Assembly: GCA_910583765.1 (NCBI GenBank)
Contig: CAJTYS010000049.1
Location: 1-26,649 of the forward strand
Length of the DNA stretch: 26,649 nt
Source of the DNA: an uncultured Eubacteriales bacterium
GTDB taxonomy: Bacteria > Bacillota > Clostridia > Peptostreptococcales > Anaerovoracaceae
Direction of reading: 5' to 3'
Numbering within the stretch: position 1 is the stretch's first letter; each line of letters begins with the position of its first letter. Under the pieces are notes generated by a model that saw nothing but the letters and a program-made list of their open reading frames with translations, searched no databases and was not told the origin of the DNA. The position numbers and the translations under genes are program-made. Positions 14,371 to 22,025 of this stretch are shown in pieces.

Positions 14371-15912
14371 TCAATAGATCAGCCTGCGCCGCAGATCAGC
14401 AAAGACCTCTAGGCCCAAATTCCTCACTTTGTGACGGCAAACGCCGGTGGGCGCTAAGATTCCCACCGAAATGCTGGCGATCCCCTTTTTTGTCCGCTTC
14501 CGCTGGCTGGCATGGTCTTCTGCGAATTCCACCTTTTCCATCTTGAGCAAAACGGTTTCCCTGTTAAATCCACCGCTGACAAGAGTGACTAACTGATCAC
14601 TGGCGGACATAGCCGCGTTCTTGTATTCCAAAATCACGGAGACCACAGCCAAGGCCAGCACCAGTCCTCCGGCTGCCATAAACCAGGGAAAAAATTCCTT
14701 TGGCACTGATGCCAGCAGCAAAGCGGCACAAAGGCTCCCGCAAAAAGACACAGCAAAGAAAATCCTAGGGCAGAGGAAAAAATAAGGCATCGCTTTCCGT
14801 TCCGCTGGCCGCGGGGTTTCCCGATACCGGACCTCCGGCAGAAAGCGTTCCAAAAAATCATACAGCTTTTCTCGTCTCATCACCGGATACAGCATGGCCA
14901 CTTCCTCCTGGCCGTCTTGGTTTCCTCCGTAACCAGCAGCGAAAATTTCCAGCGTCCCTCGGCCAAAGATCCGCATCAGCAAGGACTGGCGGTAACAAAC
15001 GCCGCTGATCTTTTCTTTCATCAAGGTATGGGTTTTGCGAGTCAAAAGGCCGTACTCTATGAAAATGGAAGTTTCCCGATCCGTGACCCGAAACCCGTAG
15101 TATTTCACTGTGCTCAGGGCTACGCTGACCAGAATCCCCAGAAGATAAATGGCCAGCACCGCAAAGGCAATCAAAAGCGGAGCGGAAATGCTCAAAAGCA
15201 GATCTGTCATCACTTGTTCCCCATCCACTTCTTTCTCCAAAAAAATCTTGGAAATCACGCTGATAGCCACGCCGCAATAGGTGAACAGCTGTAGCACCAC
15301 CACAGCTTTGGACCGGAGCAGTCCCATGAGGAAAATCTCACCCGCAGTGGCCAGGATGGTATTGCCGCTAGTCTCCTGGGAAATCCGTTCCTCCAGCTTC
15401 CTGCCCCGCAAAGCCCCTTCAGCCGCATTGATCTCAATTCCAAGCTTTTCTTCCTGCTCCGGCTCTTGCTCCTGCTTTGCCAAAAGCAGCTTTTTCACGT
15501 AGACTGCATCCTCAATCCTCAGCACCATTTTCACGGTCCCCGACTGTTGGTCGCTGATACTGCTGGCATTGTCCACATTCACGCTGTAAACCTTGGCTAA
15601 CTGGAAAAACAGGTTCTGGGAAAAATCCACAGTCGTGATATTGGAAAGAGGCACTTCCTGCCGCCTCTTGTTTAGAAGGCCAGTCTGGACCACCAGTTGT
15701 TTGTCATCTATGCTGTAATAGGTGCATCGATATTGGATCAGCCTGGTGATGGGCGCAATGAGCACGATCACCAAAAGGCCGCTGTTTTGCCAGAGGATCT
15801 GGGCATCCCCTATGATCAAGTATAAGAGCAGCGCCCCGATCAGCAGACCAAAGTCTCGAAAAAAGCGCTCAAAGATGAACATGAAATGCCCTCGTTTTGG
15901 TCCAAACTTCAT
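14371..15912 (-). CDS. PH-domain membrane protein, YdbT-like
   Basis: The product has 513 residues and resembles Bacillus YdbT: pairs of membrane helices alternating with bacterial PH (bPH2) domains. Hydrophobic segments are at about 17-55 (FGLLIGALLLYLII and SGLLVIVLIAPI), about 205-270 (two to three helices, including LLIAFAVLAIYLLGILVSVAL) and about 375-425 (IFFAVSFCGSLCAALLLAS and MAAGGLVLALAVVSVIL). Each is followed by a beta-rich domain starting in the style of 'YYSIDDKQLVVQTGLLNKRRQEVPLSNI'. In Bacillus, YdbS and YdbT help resist certain bacteriocins and the genes sit together. ATG 15912 overlaps the stop of the YdbS-like gene by 4 nt (ATGA), so the two are translationally coupled and likely form a complex. 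The function in this organism is not established. Confidence 0.82.
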   Translation of the reverse strand: MKFGPKRGHFMFIFERFFRDFGLLIGALLLYLIIGDAQILWQNSGLLVIVLIAPITRLIQYRCTYYSIDDKQLVVQTGLLNKRRQEVPLSNITTVDFSQNLFFQLAKVYSVNVDNASSISDQQSGTVKMVLRIEDAVYVKKLLLAKQEQEPEQEEKLGIEINAAEGALRGRKLEERISQETSGNTILATAGEIFLMGLLRSKAVVVLQLFTYCGVAISVISKIFLEKEVDGEQVMTDLLLSISAPLLIAFAVLAIYLLGILVSVALSTVKYYGFRVTDRETSIFIEYGLLTRKTHTLMKEKISGVCYRQSLLMRIFGRGTLEIFAAGYGGNQDGQEEVAMLYPVMRREKLYDFLERFLPEVRYRETPRPAERKAMPYFFLCPRIFFAVSFCGSLCAALLLASVPKEFFPWFMAAGGLVLALAVVSVILEYKNAAMSASDQLVTLVSGGFNRETVLLKMEKVEFAEDHASQRKRTKKGIASISVGILAPTGVCRHKVRNLGLEVFADLRRRLIY

Positions 15913-16415
15913 AGCTGCCGCCCACCTTCCCGCTGCTCTCTGGCTTCCAGGCGGACATACAGCTTTTCCCTGAGGTTTTCAGCGATTTCATCGGCTACTT
16001 CCTTTGCCAAGCATTCGATAGTAAAACTATCGCTGGCCAAAGACATTTCCACGTCATAAAGTCCCAGCTTCCTGTTGATGGGCCCCTGGCTCACGGTGAT
16101 ATGCTGGATGCGCACGATGGGGATAATGGTATTGGTGATAAAAAAGATCCCGTGCCGGATGTCCACTTTTTCTTCGGTTATGAAGTATCCCCACTGGCGA
16201 TACTCGATGAGCGGATAAAGGATCAGGCCCACCAGTTTGTAAAGCGTGAAAAGCCCCAAAACCAGCAGCACAAGCCAGCGGTAAGGCGCGATGGCTCCGA
16301 TCAGACTAGAAAGGAAGCACAGCGCCCCACAGATGATAAGGACGAAGACAAAGCCGATCAATCTGCCGATCCGCCAGCTGGCGACCGCTTTTTTGTCCAA
16401 TTTCACATAGTCCAT
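15909..16415 (-). CDS. PH-domain membrane protein, YdbS-like
   Basis: The product has 168 residues. Two hydrophobic helices at about 17-40 (IGFVFVLIICGALCFLSSLIG) and 46-70 (WLVLLVLGLFTLYKLVGLILY) are followed by one bPH2 domain (about 72-155: YFITEEKVDIRHGIFFI, IPIVRIQHITVSQGPI, GLYDVEMSLAS). This size and order match YdbS, the usual partner of YdbT. The tail is charged (REKLYVRLEAREQREGG). AAGGAGGAA lies directly before ATG 16415, and a perfect TATAAT at 16447-16452 with a poor -35 could be its promoter. It is first in a three-gene unit with the YdbT-like and DUF3842 genes. Confidence 0.85.
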   Translation of the reverse strand: MDYVKLDKKAVASWRIGRLIGFVFVLIICGALCFLSSLIGAIAPYRWLVLLVLGLFTLYKLVGLILYPLIEYRQWGYFITEEKVDIRHGIFFITNTIIPIVRIQHITVSQGPINRKLGLYDVEMSLASDSFTIECLAKEVADEIAENLREKLYVRLEAREQREGGRQL

Positions 16416-16783
16416 AGATTCCTCCTTTTTCTTTCACAATACTATGATTATACACGAAAACGAGCTGCTACGCTAGACACGCCCGCAGCGAACATGGAAA
16501 AACCCTTGATATTTTTCTGCCTTCCTAGGCAAACGAAAAGAAAAGGGGCCAGTCCTTTGATCCAGCGAAAACCCAGCCATCCCAGTTCAACCTGCAGTAA
16601 GGAAAGAGCCCAGTCAAAGGCATCTGCTTTCATCCCAATCCCCAGTTCCAGCGAGGTCTGGCTCTAAAGCGAAAAACCGAAGCAAGCTGCCGGAAAATCT
16701 CTCCTGCAGTTTTGCTTCGGTTCTTTTGTGTTTCACGTATGCTGCCTGCGTTTACCATAAAACTTTTGAAATCTAAATCATCT
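16416..16783. other. Intergenic region between the PH-protein and biotin operons
   Basis: No gene is supported in these 368 bases. A 61-codon minus-strand frame (16448-16633) has no ribosome site. The region holds a -10-like TATAAT for the PH operon (minus strand, 16447-16452) and the biotin operon terminator at 16671-16726. Confidence 0.6.
16671..16726. terminator. Terminator at the end of the biotin operon
   Basis: AACCGAAGCAA (16675-16685) and TTGCTTCGGTT (16712-16722) form a perfect 11-bp stem with a 26-base loop. On the minus strand it is followed by TTTC, and the stem itself ends in T, giving a five-T run. It lies 60 bases past the bioA stop. Confidence 0.75.
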
Positions 16784-18103
16784 TTATTTCCCCAGCACCG
16801 CCTTTATGCTTTCCACGCAGATGTCAACTGCCTTGTCGATTTCCGCTCTAGTGATGTTCAGCGGCGGGTTGAAATAAGGCACGTCCCCCATGGGCCGCAG
16901 CAGCAGGCCCCGCTTCATAGCTTCTTTGTACACCTGGTAGCCGATTCGCTTCGTGCTGTCAAAGGCTGTTTTCGAGTTCCTGTCTTCCACCAATTCCATA
17001 GCGTTGATCAGGCCGATGCTCCGAATCTCTCCAATATTTTTGTGGCTTCCCAAAGCCTCTGTCAGCCGCTGGTTCAGATAAGCCGCCTCTGTATGCTCTA
17101 AAACCTTATCCTCTTTTAGGATGTTCAGGACTTCCAGAGCCGCAGCGCAGGCCATAGGATTCCCGCTGTAAGTGGTGCTGTGGACAAAGGCTTTGTTCTC
17201 ATTGAAATCCCCGTAAAAAGCCTGGTAGATCCGATCTGTAGTGACAGTGAGGGCCATTGGCAGAAAACCGCCGGTCAGTCCTTTTGACAGGCACATGAAA
17301 TCCGGTGCGATCCCGGCATGCTCACAGGCGAACATTTTTCCCGTGCGCCCGTAGCCAGCGGCGATCTCATCTGCGATCAGGTTCACGTCATAGGCATCGC
17401 ACAAAGCTCGCAGCTTTTTCATGTAGATCGGGGAATAGATCCGCATCCCCGCGGCACCCTGAAAACCAGGTTCAAAGAGAAAGGCCGTGGTTTCGCGGCC
17501 ATATTTTTCAAAGGCTTCTTCGGCACCTGCGATACACTCTGCCTGGCAGGTGTCTCTATGACAACCGTAAGGACACCGGTAACAATCCGGCCCCGGCACA
17601 TGGATCCCCTCCAGCAGCAGAGGCCTGTACATTTGGGCGTAAAAATCCATGCCGCCCATGGACAAAACGCCTAAAGTTTCTCCATGGTATCCGTTTGCCA
17701 GAGTCATGAACCGCTGCTTTTCCTTTTTTCCTGTCTGGTGATGGTACTGGAAACTCATTTTCATGGCAACCTCTACCGAAGTGGAGCCATTGTCCACGAA
17801 GAAAAATTTGCAGAGCCCCTCTGGGAGCAGCTTCACCAGCCTTTCACACAGCTGTTCCGCTGGCTCGTGGGTGAAACCAGCGAACATGACATGTTCCATT
17901 TTGTCCATCTGCTTTTTTACCGCTTCTTTGATCCTGGGGTTTCCGTGGCCCAGCAGATTGCACCACCAGGAACTGATGATGTCCATATAAGACTTTCCGT
18001 TCTCATCGTAAATATAGATGCCTTCTGCCCTGTCTGCCTTTACCAGGGGGAAGGTTTCATGGTCTTTCATCTGGGTGCAGGGATGCCATATGTGATCCTT
18101 CAT
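16784..18103 (-). CDS. bioA: Adenosylmethionine-8-amino-7-oxononanoate aminotransferase
   Basis: The product has 439 residues, normal for BioA. It moves an amino group from S-adenosylmethionine to KAPA, giving 7,8-diaminopelargonic acid, using PLP in the cytoplasm. Class III aminotransferase marks: N-terminal WHPCTQMKDHE, SSWWCNLLGHGNP at 44-56, cofactor-binding NGSTSVEVAMK, the aspartate in IADEIAAGYGRTG (D245), and the PLP lysine K274 in CLSKGLTGGFLP, then STTYSGNP. A cysteine cluster lies at about 173-190 (C174, C177, C181, C186, C190); its role is unknown. GGAGGATATC precedes ATG 18103. It is the last gene of bioY-bioB-bioD-bioA, 64 bases after bioD. No bioF, bioW, bioC or bioH is in the window, so the KAPA source is elsewhere or external. 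Confidence 0.95.
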   Translation of the reverse strand: MKDHIWHPCTQMKDHETFPLVKADRAEGIYIYDENGKSYMDIISSWWCNLLGHGNPRIKEAVKKQMDKMEHVMFAGFTHEPAEQLCERLVKLLPEGLCKFFFVDNGSTSVEVAMKMSFQYHHQTGKKEKQRFMTLANGYHGETLGVLSMGGMDFYAQMYRPLLLEGIHVPGPDCYRCPYGCHRDTCQAECIAGAEEAFEKYGRETTAFLFEPGFQGAAGMRIYSPIYMKKLRALCDAYDVNLIADEIAAGYGRTGKMFACEHAGIAPDFMCLSKGLTGGFLPMALTVTTDRIYQAFYGDFNENKAFVHSTTYSGNPMACAAALEVLNILKEDKVLEHTEAAYLNQRLTEALGSHKNIGEIRSIGLINAMELVEDRNSKTAFDSTKRIGYQVYKEAMKRGLLLRPMGDVPYFNPPLNITRAEIDKAVDICVESIKAVLGK

Positions 18104-18167
18104 CGATATCCTCCTTTTGATGGGACAGGGGCATGACCAATCGGTTATCCAGCTGTCCTTCTGCCTG

Positions 18168-18842
18168 TTATTGATAGATTCCTGCCAACACCGCGGGATC
18201 CATGTTCACGTCCGTGTCCCCTTCCTGAACACAAGCGAGCACAGGGACTCCTGTGTAGCTTTGTAAAAAACGGCGGTTGTCCTCTTCCATGGTATCCCCT
18301 GGATGGAACCAGTTGAGGATCACGCCTTTGACGCCGATCTGCTGCTGTCTGGCGTATTCAATAGTGAGAATCGTGTCATTGATGGTCCCCAAGCCAGCCG
18401 GCGCCACAATCAGGATATGCAAACCCATGGCTTTAATCAAATCTTCCAGCATGTACATGCCCCGCCGGATGGGACAAACGATGCCGCCGCTGCCTTCCAC
18501 AGTCAAATAATCGCAAAGCCCTCGGGCAGCTTTGTAATCCTTCAGGACTGTTTCCAATTCCACGGGATTTCCTTCCAGCTCCGCGGCCAGGTGGGGAGAG
18601 ACCGCAGTTTCATAAATATAAGAAACCATTCGTTCCAGCGGCGTGTCGATACCCGCTGTCTGTTTCACGTACTGCGCGTCTCCTGGGATCAGCCGATCAT
18701 CCTTTCGCAGCGCTCCGCTGAGGGCAGCTTTGTAATATCCTGCGTCATAGCCTGCCTGCCGCAGTTTTTTCACTAAGAGCGCAGTGACATATGTTTTGCC
18801 TGCGTCTGTCCCCGTAGCTGTGATGAAGATTCCTTTACTCAT
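18168..18842 (-). CDS. bioD: Dethiobiotin synthetase
   Basis: The product has 224 residues. It closes the ureido ring of 7,8-diaminopelargonic acid with CO2 and ATP to give dethiobiotin. The P-loop is GTDAGKT at 11-17, within the family's N-terminal pattern MSKGIFITATGTDAGKT. The VEGSGGIVCPI segment and the LIVAPAGLGTINDTILT segment are the family's substrate and nucleotide loops. It is a cytoplasmic dimer in known relatives. ATG 18842 has GAGGTG 7 bases upstream, inside bioB, and the two genes overlap by 8 nt (ATGAGTAA), so translation is coupled. bioA follows after 64 bases. Confidence 0.95.
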   Translation of the reverse strand: MSKGIFITATGTDAGKTYVTALLVKKLRQAGYDAGYYKAALSGALRKDDRLIPGDAQYVKQTAGIDTPLERMVSYIYETAVSPHLAAELEGNPVELETVLKDYKAARGLCDYLTVEGSGGIVCPIRRGMYMLEDLIKAMGLHILIVAPAGLGTINDTILTIEYARQQQIGVKGVILNWFHPGDTMEEDNRRFLQSYTGVPVLACVQEGDTDVNMDPAVLAGIYQ

Positions 18843-19797
18843 GCGGTTTCACCTCAAATCCCAGGCGCTTTACCATTGCCATGTCCTGCTCGATGCTGAT
18901 CCCTGCTGTGGTCAACATGTCCCCGGAAATCGCTGCGTTGGCCCCGGAACAAAAGGCGCTCCGGCCTTTATCCGCGAGAAGCCCCCTGCCCCCTGCCAGC
19001 CGAATGGCCGCGCCAGGGACCGCGAATCGAAACAGGGCCACGGTTTTACAAACTTCTTTTGCGGAAAGACGAGTTTGATGTTCCAGCGGTGTCCCTTGGA
19101 TCGGGTTCAAAATATTGATGGGAATGGATCTAATGCCCAGTTCCCGCAGCTCCAGCGCCAGATCAACGCGGTCTTCCACAGTTTCTCCCATGCCGATGAT
19201 CCCGCCGCTGCATACGGTCAGTCCCGCTGCCTGCGCCATGCGGATGGTACGAATCTTATCATCGTAGCTGTGGGTGCCGCAGATCCGCGGGAAAAAGCGC
19301 CTTGATGTTTCCAGGTTATTGTGGTAGCGGGAAACACCTGCCTTTTTCAATCTGCGGAATTGACTTTCTGTTAGCAGCCCATGGGACGCGCAGAGGGAAA
19401 TGTCACACTGATCTTTCATGGCCTGATAAGTCTCGCACAGCCTGTCCACTTCCCCATCGGAAAGCCGTTTTCCTGATGTGACGATAGAAAAGCGAAGCAC
19501 GCCTTTGCCCTGATGATAGCTAGCCTCTTTGATGATCTTTTCAGAAGAAAGCAACGGATATTCTTCAATATCAGCCTGAGCGCGGATCGACTGCGCACAG
19601 TATTTGCAATCTTCCGGGCACCTGCCGCTCTTGCCGTTGATAATCGCGCACATATCAAACCCATGGCCAAGGACTTCCTTTCGCAGCGCGTCTGCTGCCT
19701 GGCACAGTTCCTCTAACGGCCCTTTGGATAGCGTCATTAATTCTTCTTTTGTCAGCCGGCCGCCCTGTGTCACCTTGTCATAGCACTGTTTGATCAT
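18835..19797 (-). CDS. bioB: Biotin synthase, radical SAM enzyme
   Basis: The product has 320 residues. It inserts sulfur into dethiobiotin. The radical SAM cluster motif C-x3-C-x2-C is at C60, C64 and C67 (CPEDCKYC). Other family parts are ISLCASHG, YHNNLETS, VCSGGIIGMGE, NILNPIQGTPLE and AIRLAGGRG. Of the E. coli [2Fe-2S] ligands, the equivalents of C128 (ISLC), C188 (VCSGG) and R260 (AIRLAGGR) are kept, but the position of C97 reads RFSIVTSG, serine instead of cysteine. Together with YHNNLETS this suggests the type II group from strict anaerobes that uses a different auxiliary iron-sulfur cluster. The open frame runs far upstream, but ATG 19797 is chosen because it overlaps the bioY stop by 4 nt (ATGA), has GGGGGT upstream and begins homologous sequence. 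Confidence 0.95.
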   Translation of the reverse strand: MIKQCYDKVTQGGRLTKEELMTLSKGPLEELCQAADALRKEVLGHGFDMCAIINGKSGRCPEDCKYCAQSIRAQADIEEYPLLSSEKIIKEASYHQGKGVLRFSIVTSGKRLSDGEVDRLCETYQAMKDQCDISLCASHGLLTESQFRRLKKAGVSRYHNNLETSRRFFPRICGTHSYDDKIRTIRMAQAAGLTVCSGGIIGMGETVEDRVDLALELRELGIRSIPINILNPIQGTPLEHQTRLSAKEVCKTVALFRFAVPGAAIRLAGGRGLLADKGRSAFCSGANAAISGDMLTTAGISIEQDMAMVKRLGFEVKPHE

Positions 19798-20351
19798 GAA
19801 ACATACCCCCTGATCTGCGGCATGACGCGGTTCCCCAAGATCGCGCACAAGATGCAGATCACAATGTCTCCTGGAACCACTAGGAGGAAACAGTATAAAA
19901 ACAGCGGCCAAAAAGCAATGGGCGTTCCCAGCACGTAATTGCAGATGACATAGTAGTATGCCATGCCGATCAAGTACACTGCTCCCAGTCCGGCGAAGCC
20001 GGCGGCCAAAAGACGCTTGACAGAAGGTCTGGCGCTTTTTCCTGTGATTCTTCCTGTTATGTAGGTGCCCACCACAAAACCAATCAAATACCCAAAGCTG
20101 GGGATCAGCACGTAGCCCGGACCGCCGCCTTGGGCGAAAATCGGAAGCCCTGCAAGTCCTAATGCCAGATAGACCAGCACACTGGCAGTCCCCAGGCGCG
20201 GGCCTAAGAACATCCCAGCCAAAGTAGTGAACAGGAGCTGGAGGGTGAAAGGCACCACTGGCACCGGTATTTTGATAAAGGCTCCAACTGCGATCAGAGC
20301 GGCGAACAGCGCGCACAAGATCATGCGCTGCGCAGAAAATGTTTTTGTCAT
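19794..20351 (-). CDS. bioY: Biotin transporter substrate-binding subunit BioY
   Basis: The product has 185 residues with about six membrane helices. BioY is the S component that captures biotin; it works with the general ECF energy-coupling module (EcfA/EcfA'/EcfT) or, in some bacteria, alone. Helices begin ILCALFAALIAVGAFIKI. The PFTLQLLFTTLAGMFLGPRLG segment and the GYLIGFVVG segment with the preceding GGPGYVL loop are characteristic. No ecf genes are in the window, although in many Firmicutes they follow rplQ, which here is followed by other genes. AAAGGAG precedes ATG 20351. It is the first gene of the operon, under a strong promoter with an overlapping BirA-type operator. Confidence 0.93.
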   Translation of the reverse strand: MTKTFSAQRMILCALFAALIAVGAFIKIPVPVVPFTLQLLFTTLAGMFLGPRLGTASVLVYLALGLAGLPIFAQGGGPGYVLIPSFGYLIGFVVGTYITGRITGKSARPSVKRLLAAGFAGLGAVYLIGMAYYYVICNYVLGTPIAFWPLFLYCFLLVVPGDIVICILCAILGNRVMPQIRGYVS

Positions 20352-20449
20352 GAATTCTCCTTTCGTGCAGCCAGCTAATTTTGCGAAAACGTTTCTGCGA
20401 TTGGCCAGATCTTGCGTCTGCGTTTCGCAGGCTGGGCTTCATGTATGTT

Positions 20450-20477
20450 ATTATACTGATTTTCTGCAAATTGTCAA
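20450..20477 (-). promoter_or_regulatory. bioY operon promoter
   Basis: On the minus strand, TTGACA (20472-20477), 16 bp and TATAAT (20450-20455) are both perfect consensus hexamers. A leader of about 90 bases runs to the bioY start. Confidence 0.85.
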
Positions 20478-20503
20478 CCCATTATTAATTTTTAGTTTAC
20501 AAT
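20470..20503. promoter_or_regulatory. BirA-type operator of the biotin operon
   Basis: On the minus strand, ATTGTAAAC (20495-20503), 16 spacer bases and GTTGACAAT (20470-20478) form an inverted repeat with one mismatch. This matches the Firmicute BirA site (TTGTAAAC, about 15 bases, GTTTACAA). It covers the -35 box, so biotin-bound BirA should repress transcription. Confidence 0.8.
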
Positions 20504-20719
20504 TATTTTGAGAAATCCGCCAGGTCGCCTTCTTCCTTATTATGCTTACCTTTGATCCTTTTATAAAGATGAAACGTAGATTATGTGCATGCTCCAGAAA
20601 TAACGCCAGCAATGTCTCATAACAAAAAGCCCTTCTGCCCACTTTTTGATCTCCTTCCGCTCAAAGGGAAGCCGATCATCCACTGGCAAAACGGCTTTCT
20701 CAGGTTTATTGATTTGTGT

Positions 20720-20860
20720 TTACATTTCTTTCGCGTCTACCCACTCTTTCGCTGTTTCCACATCATCCTTGGAAGGGATGGTTACTTTGGAATCTTCTTC
20801 TACCATGTCCTTGTTGGCCAAGGGAAAGGTGCGAAAGGCTCTCTTCAGTTTTTCTGTCAT
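20720..20860 (-). CDS. Small DUF3787-like protein
   Basis: The product has 46 residues, shorter than most gene finders report. It starts MTEKLKRAFRTFPLA and then MVEEDSKVTIPSKDDV, ending ETAKEWVDAKEM. The 'SKV-IPS---V--AKEWVD' pattern fits my memory of DUF3787, a short family of Clostridia with no known function. AGGTG lies 8 bases before ATG 20860, and the gene begins 16 bases after the stop of the helical protein gene, so the two are very probably cotranscribed. The strong spacing, ribosome site and family-like pattern support it as real. It is soluble and acidic, with no metal motif. Confidence 0.7.
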   Translation of the reverse strand: MTEKLKRAFRTFPLANKDMVEEDSKVTIPSKDDVETAKEWVDAKEM

Positions 20861-20876
20861 GGGATTTCACCTGCCT

Positions 20877-21317
20877 TTACAAATACTGTTTGAAGCGTTC
20901 CACGTTGTTTTCTTCAAACTGCCTCAAATGTTCCATCAGCGCCACAATATCAGGCTCCGCTTTTTGTCTGTATTTGCGGATGTTTTTGATCGCGTCGATG
21001 ACTCCCATGTTGCTTCCCACCATGAGCATCTCCGCGATATGGGACGTGGAATCATCGGAAAGCGTTTGGAAATTGATCATAAGGTATGTCCTGATTTTTT
21101 CAAAGGCTGACAATCCCTCTTCGTTAAATCCGTTTGCTTCCAGCATTTGAGCCGCCTGGTCGTGAATCTGCCGGTACTCTTTCAGCTGGGCGTGAAGCCG
21201 TTCTTTGAAGGCTTCCTCCTTTGTGATCTCCATGAGCTGGGTAATGGTGTCCACGCCCATTTGGGAATTCTGATAGACGAAATTCAACAGCTCGGCGTTG
21301 TAATTGGGTTCGTTCAT
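20877..21317 (-). CDS. Small all-helical protein, possibly ferritin-like four-helix bundle
   Basis: The product has 146 residues. It appears to consist of four to five amphipathic helices: about 5-28 (YNAELLNFVYQNSQMGVDTITQLM), 30-58 (KEEAFKERLHAQLKEYRQIHDQAAQML), 65-80, 85-112 and 118-146. The EYRQIHDQA stretch carries E-x3-H in a helix. Proteins of this shape are often classed as ferritin-like or DUF2383-like, but a full di-iron set (two E-x2-H motifs) is not seen, so metal binding is unproven. ATG 21317 is preferred over an in-frame ATG at 21371 because AAAGGAGTGAG lies just upstream. It sits upstream of the DUF3787-like gene. The function is unknown. Confidence 0.7.
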   Translation of the reverse strand: MNEPNYNAELLNFVYQNSQMGVDTITQLMEITKEEAFKERLHAQLKEYRQIHDQAAQMLEANGFNEEGLSAFEKIRTYLMINFQTLSDDSTSHIAEMLMVGSNMGVIDAIKNIRKYRQKAEPDIVALMEHLRQFEENNVERFKQYL

Positions 21318-21437
21318 TCTGCTCTCACTCCTTTGGTATCTAGTGTGCGCGGAAAATGGGATTTCATGCATAGAGCGCAGAGGATCACGATATGCTGTTA
21401 CAGTTCCTTCATCTTTCTAGATTCGGGCGACCGCTTT

Positions 21438-22025
21438 CTAATGGTCTATGTTAGTTCTCAGTTTGTCCAAATAATTTTCAAATTCTTGCTTTGTATATGT
21501 ATGCACCTCTCGGAAGTACAGATTTCTATATCTTTCCAAATCAAATAAAACCAACTCTTGATTTCCCATTTGCGTGATGCGTTTCGCAATTGCGGTTCGT
21601 GAGGGTGAATCCTGAACAGAACTTCTTGAGATTTGATTCGGCAGTGGATTCGCAGTCTCATTGTATACCAGCACAAAATCCGCGCTGCTTCTGGTATAGG
21701 ATATGTCTTTTTTAGTAATATCACAGAAAATCAGCAAACTATCTCGTATTTTTCCTTTTACGTTCCGATTGCTGACCTTTCCATTTTTAAATTCTAGAAA
21801 GACAATGCTATCTGTAGTATGCGCAAGCCCATCCACAGAAGCCGCCACCTCTTCTGAAAGCCCCAGTCCATTGGCATAATTTCGCTTCACCATGTCGAAA
21901 TCCACTGCTTGAAACAAAGAATTCGTCATATATTGTACGTCAACCGCACCACGATCATCCTTCGACAACTCTTGGAGCGTATTTTGATTGGCACGAAAGA
22001 TTTCATAATCATCAAGATTCATCAT
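21438..22025 (-). CDS. Small putative PD-(D/E)XK nuclease paired with an ATPase
   Basis: The product has 195 residues and no named family that I recognise. The central part reads as a PD-(D/E)XK core: V64-D65-G, then D72 in TTDSIVFLEFKNG with E78-x-K80, giving D-x5-E-x-K on a strand. A helix (VKGKIRDSLLIFCDI) and the strand ADFVLVYNE follow, as in Holliday-resolvase-like and restriction-like folds. The N-terminal half (1-60) is helical and could recognise the target. The C-terminus is charged and helical. ATG 22025 is chosen because AGAGGT lies 6 bases upstream; ATG 22040 and 22022 are alternatives. It overlaps the ATPase end by 14 nt, so the two are made together. This suggests an effector under ATPase control, as inference. 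Confidence 0.65.
   Translation of the reverse strand: MMNLDDYEIFRANQNTLQELSKDDRGAVDVQYMTNSLFQAVDFDMVKRNYANGLGLSEEVAASVDGLAHTTDSIVFLEFKNGKVSNRNVKGKIRDSLLIFCDITKKDISYTRSSADFVLVYNETANPLPNQISRSSVQDSPSRTAIAKRITQMGNQELVLFDLERYRNLYFREVHTYTKQEFENYLDKLRTNIDH

Noticed and set aside
13881..14546. 221-codon plus-strand frame
   Set aside because: Antisense to the DUF3842 and YdbT-like genes; histidine- and cysteine-rich composition is a shadow effect.
16448..16633. 61-codon minus-strand frame between the PH and biotin operons
   Set aside because: No ribosome binding site and no recognisable family; it would overlap the promoter region of the PH operon.
20350..20450. Possible biotin riboswitch in the bioY leader
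   Set aside because: No biotin riboswitch class is established, the leader shows no strong terminator, and the BirA-type operator explains control.
19798..20469. Upstream extension of the bioB frame to give a 544-residue protein
   Set aside because: The extra part overlaps bioY on the same strand, is arginine- and serine-rich without family similarity, and ATG 19797 gives a normal BioB.
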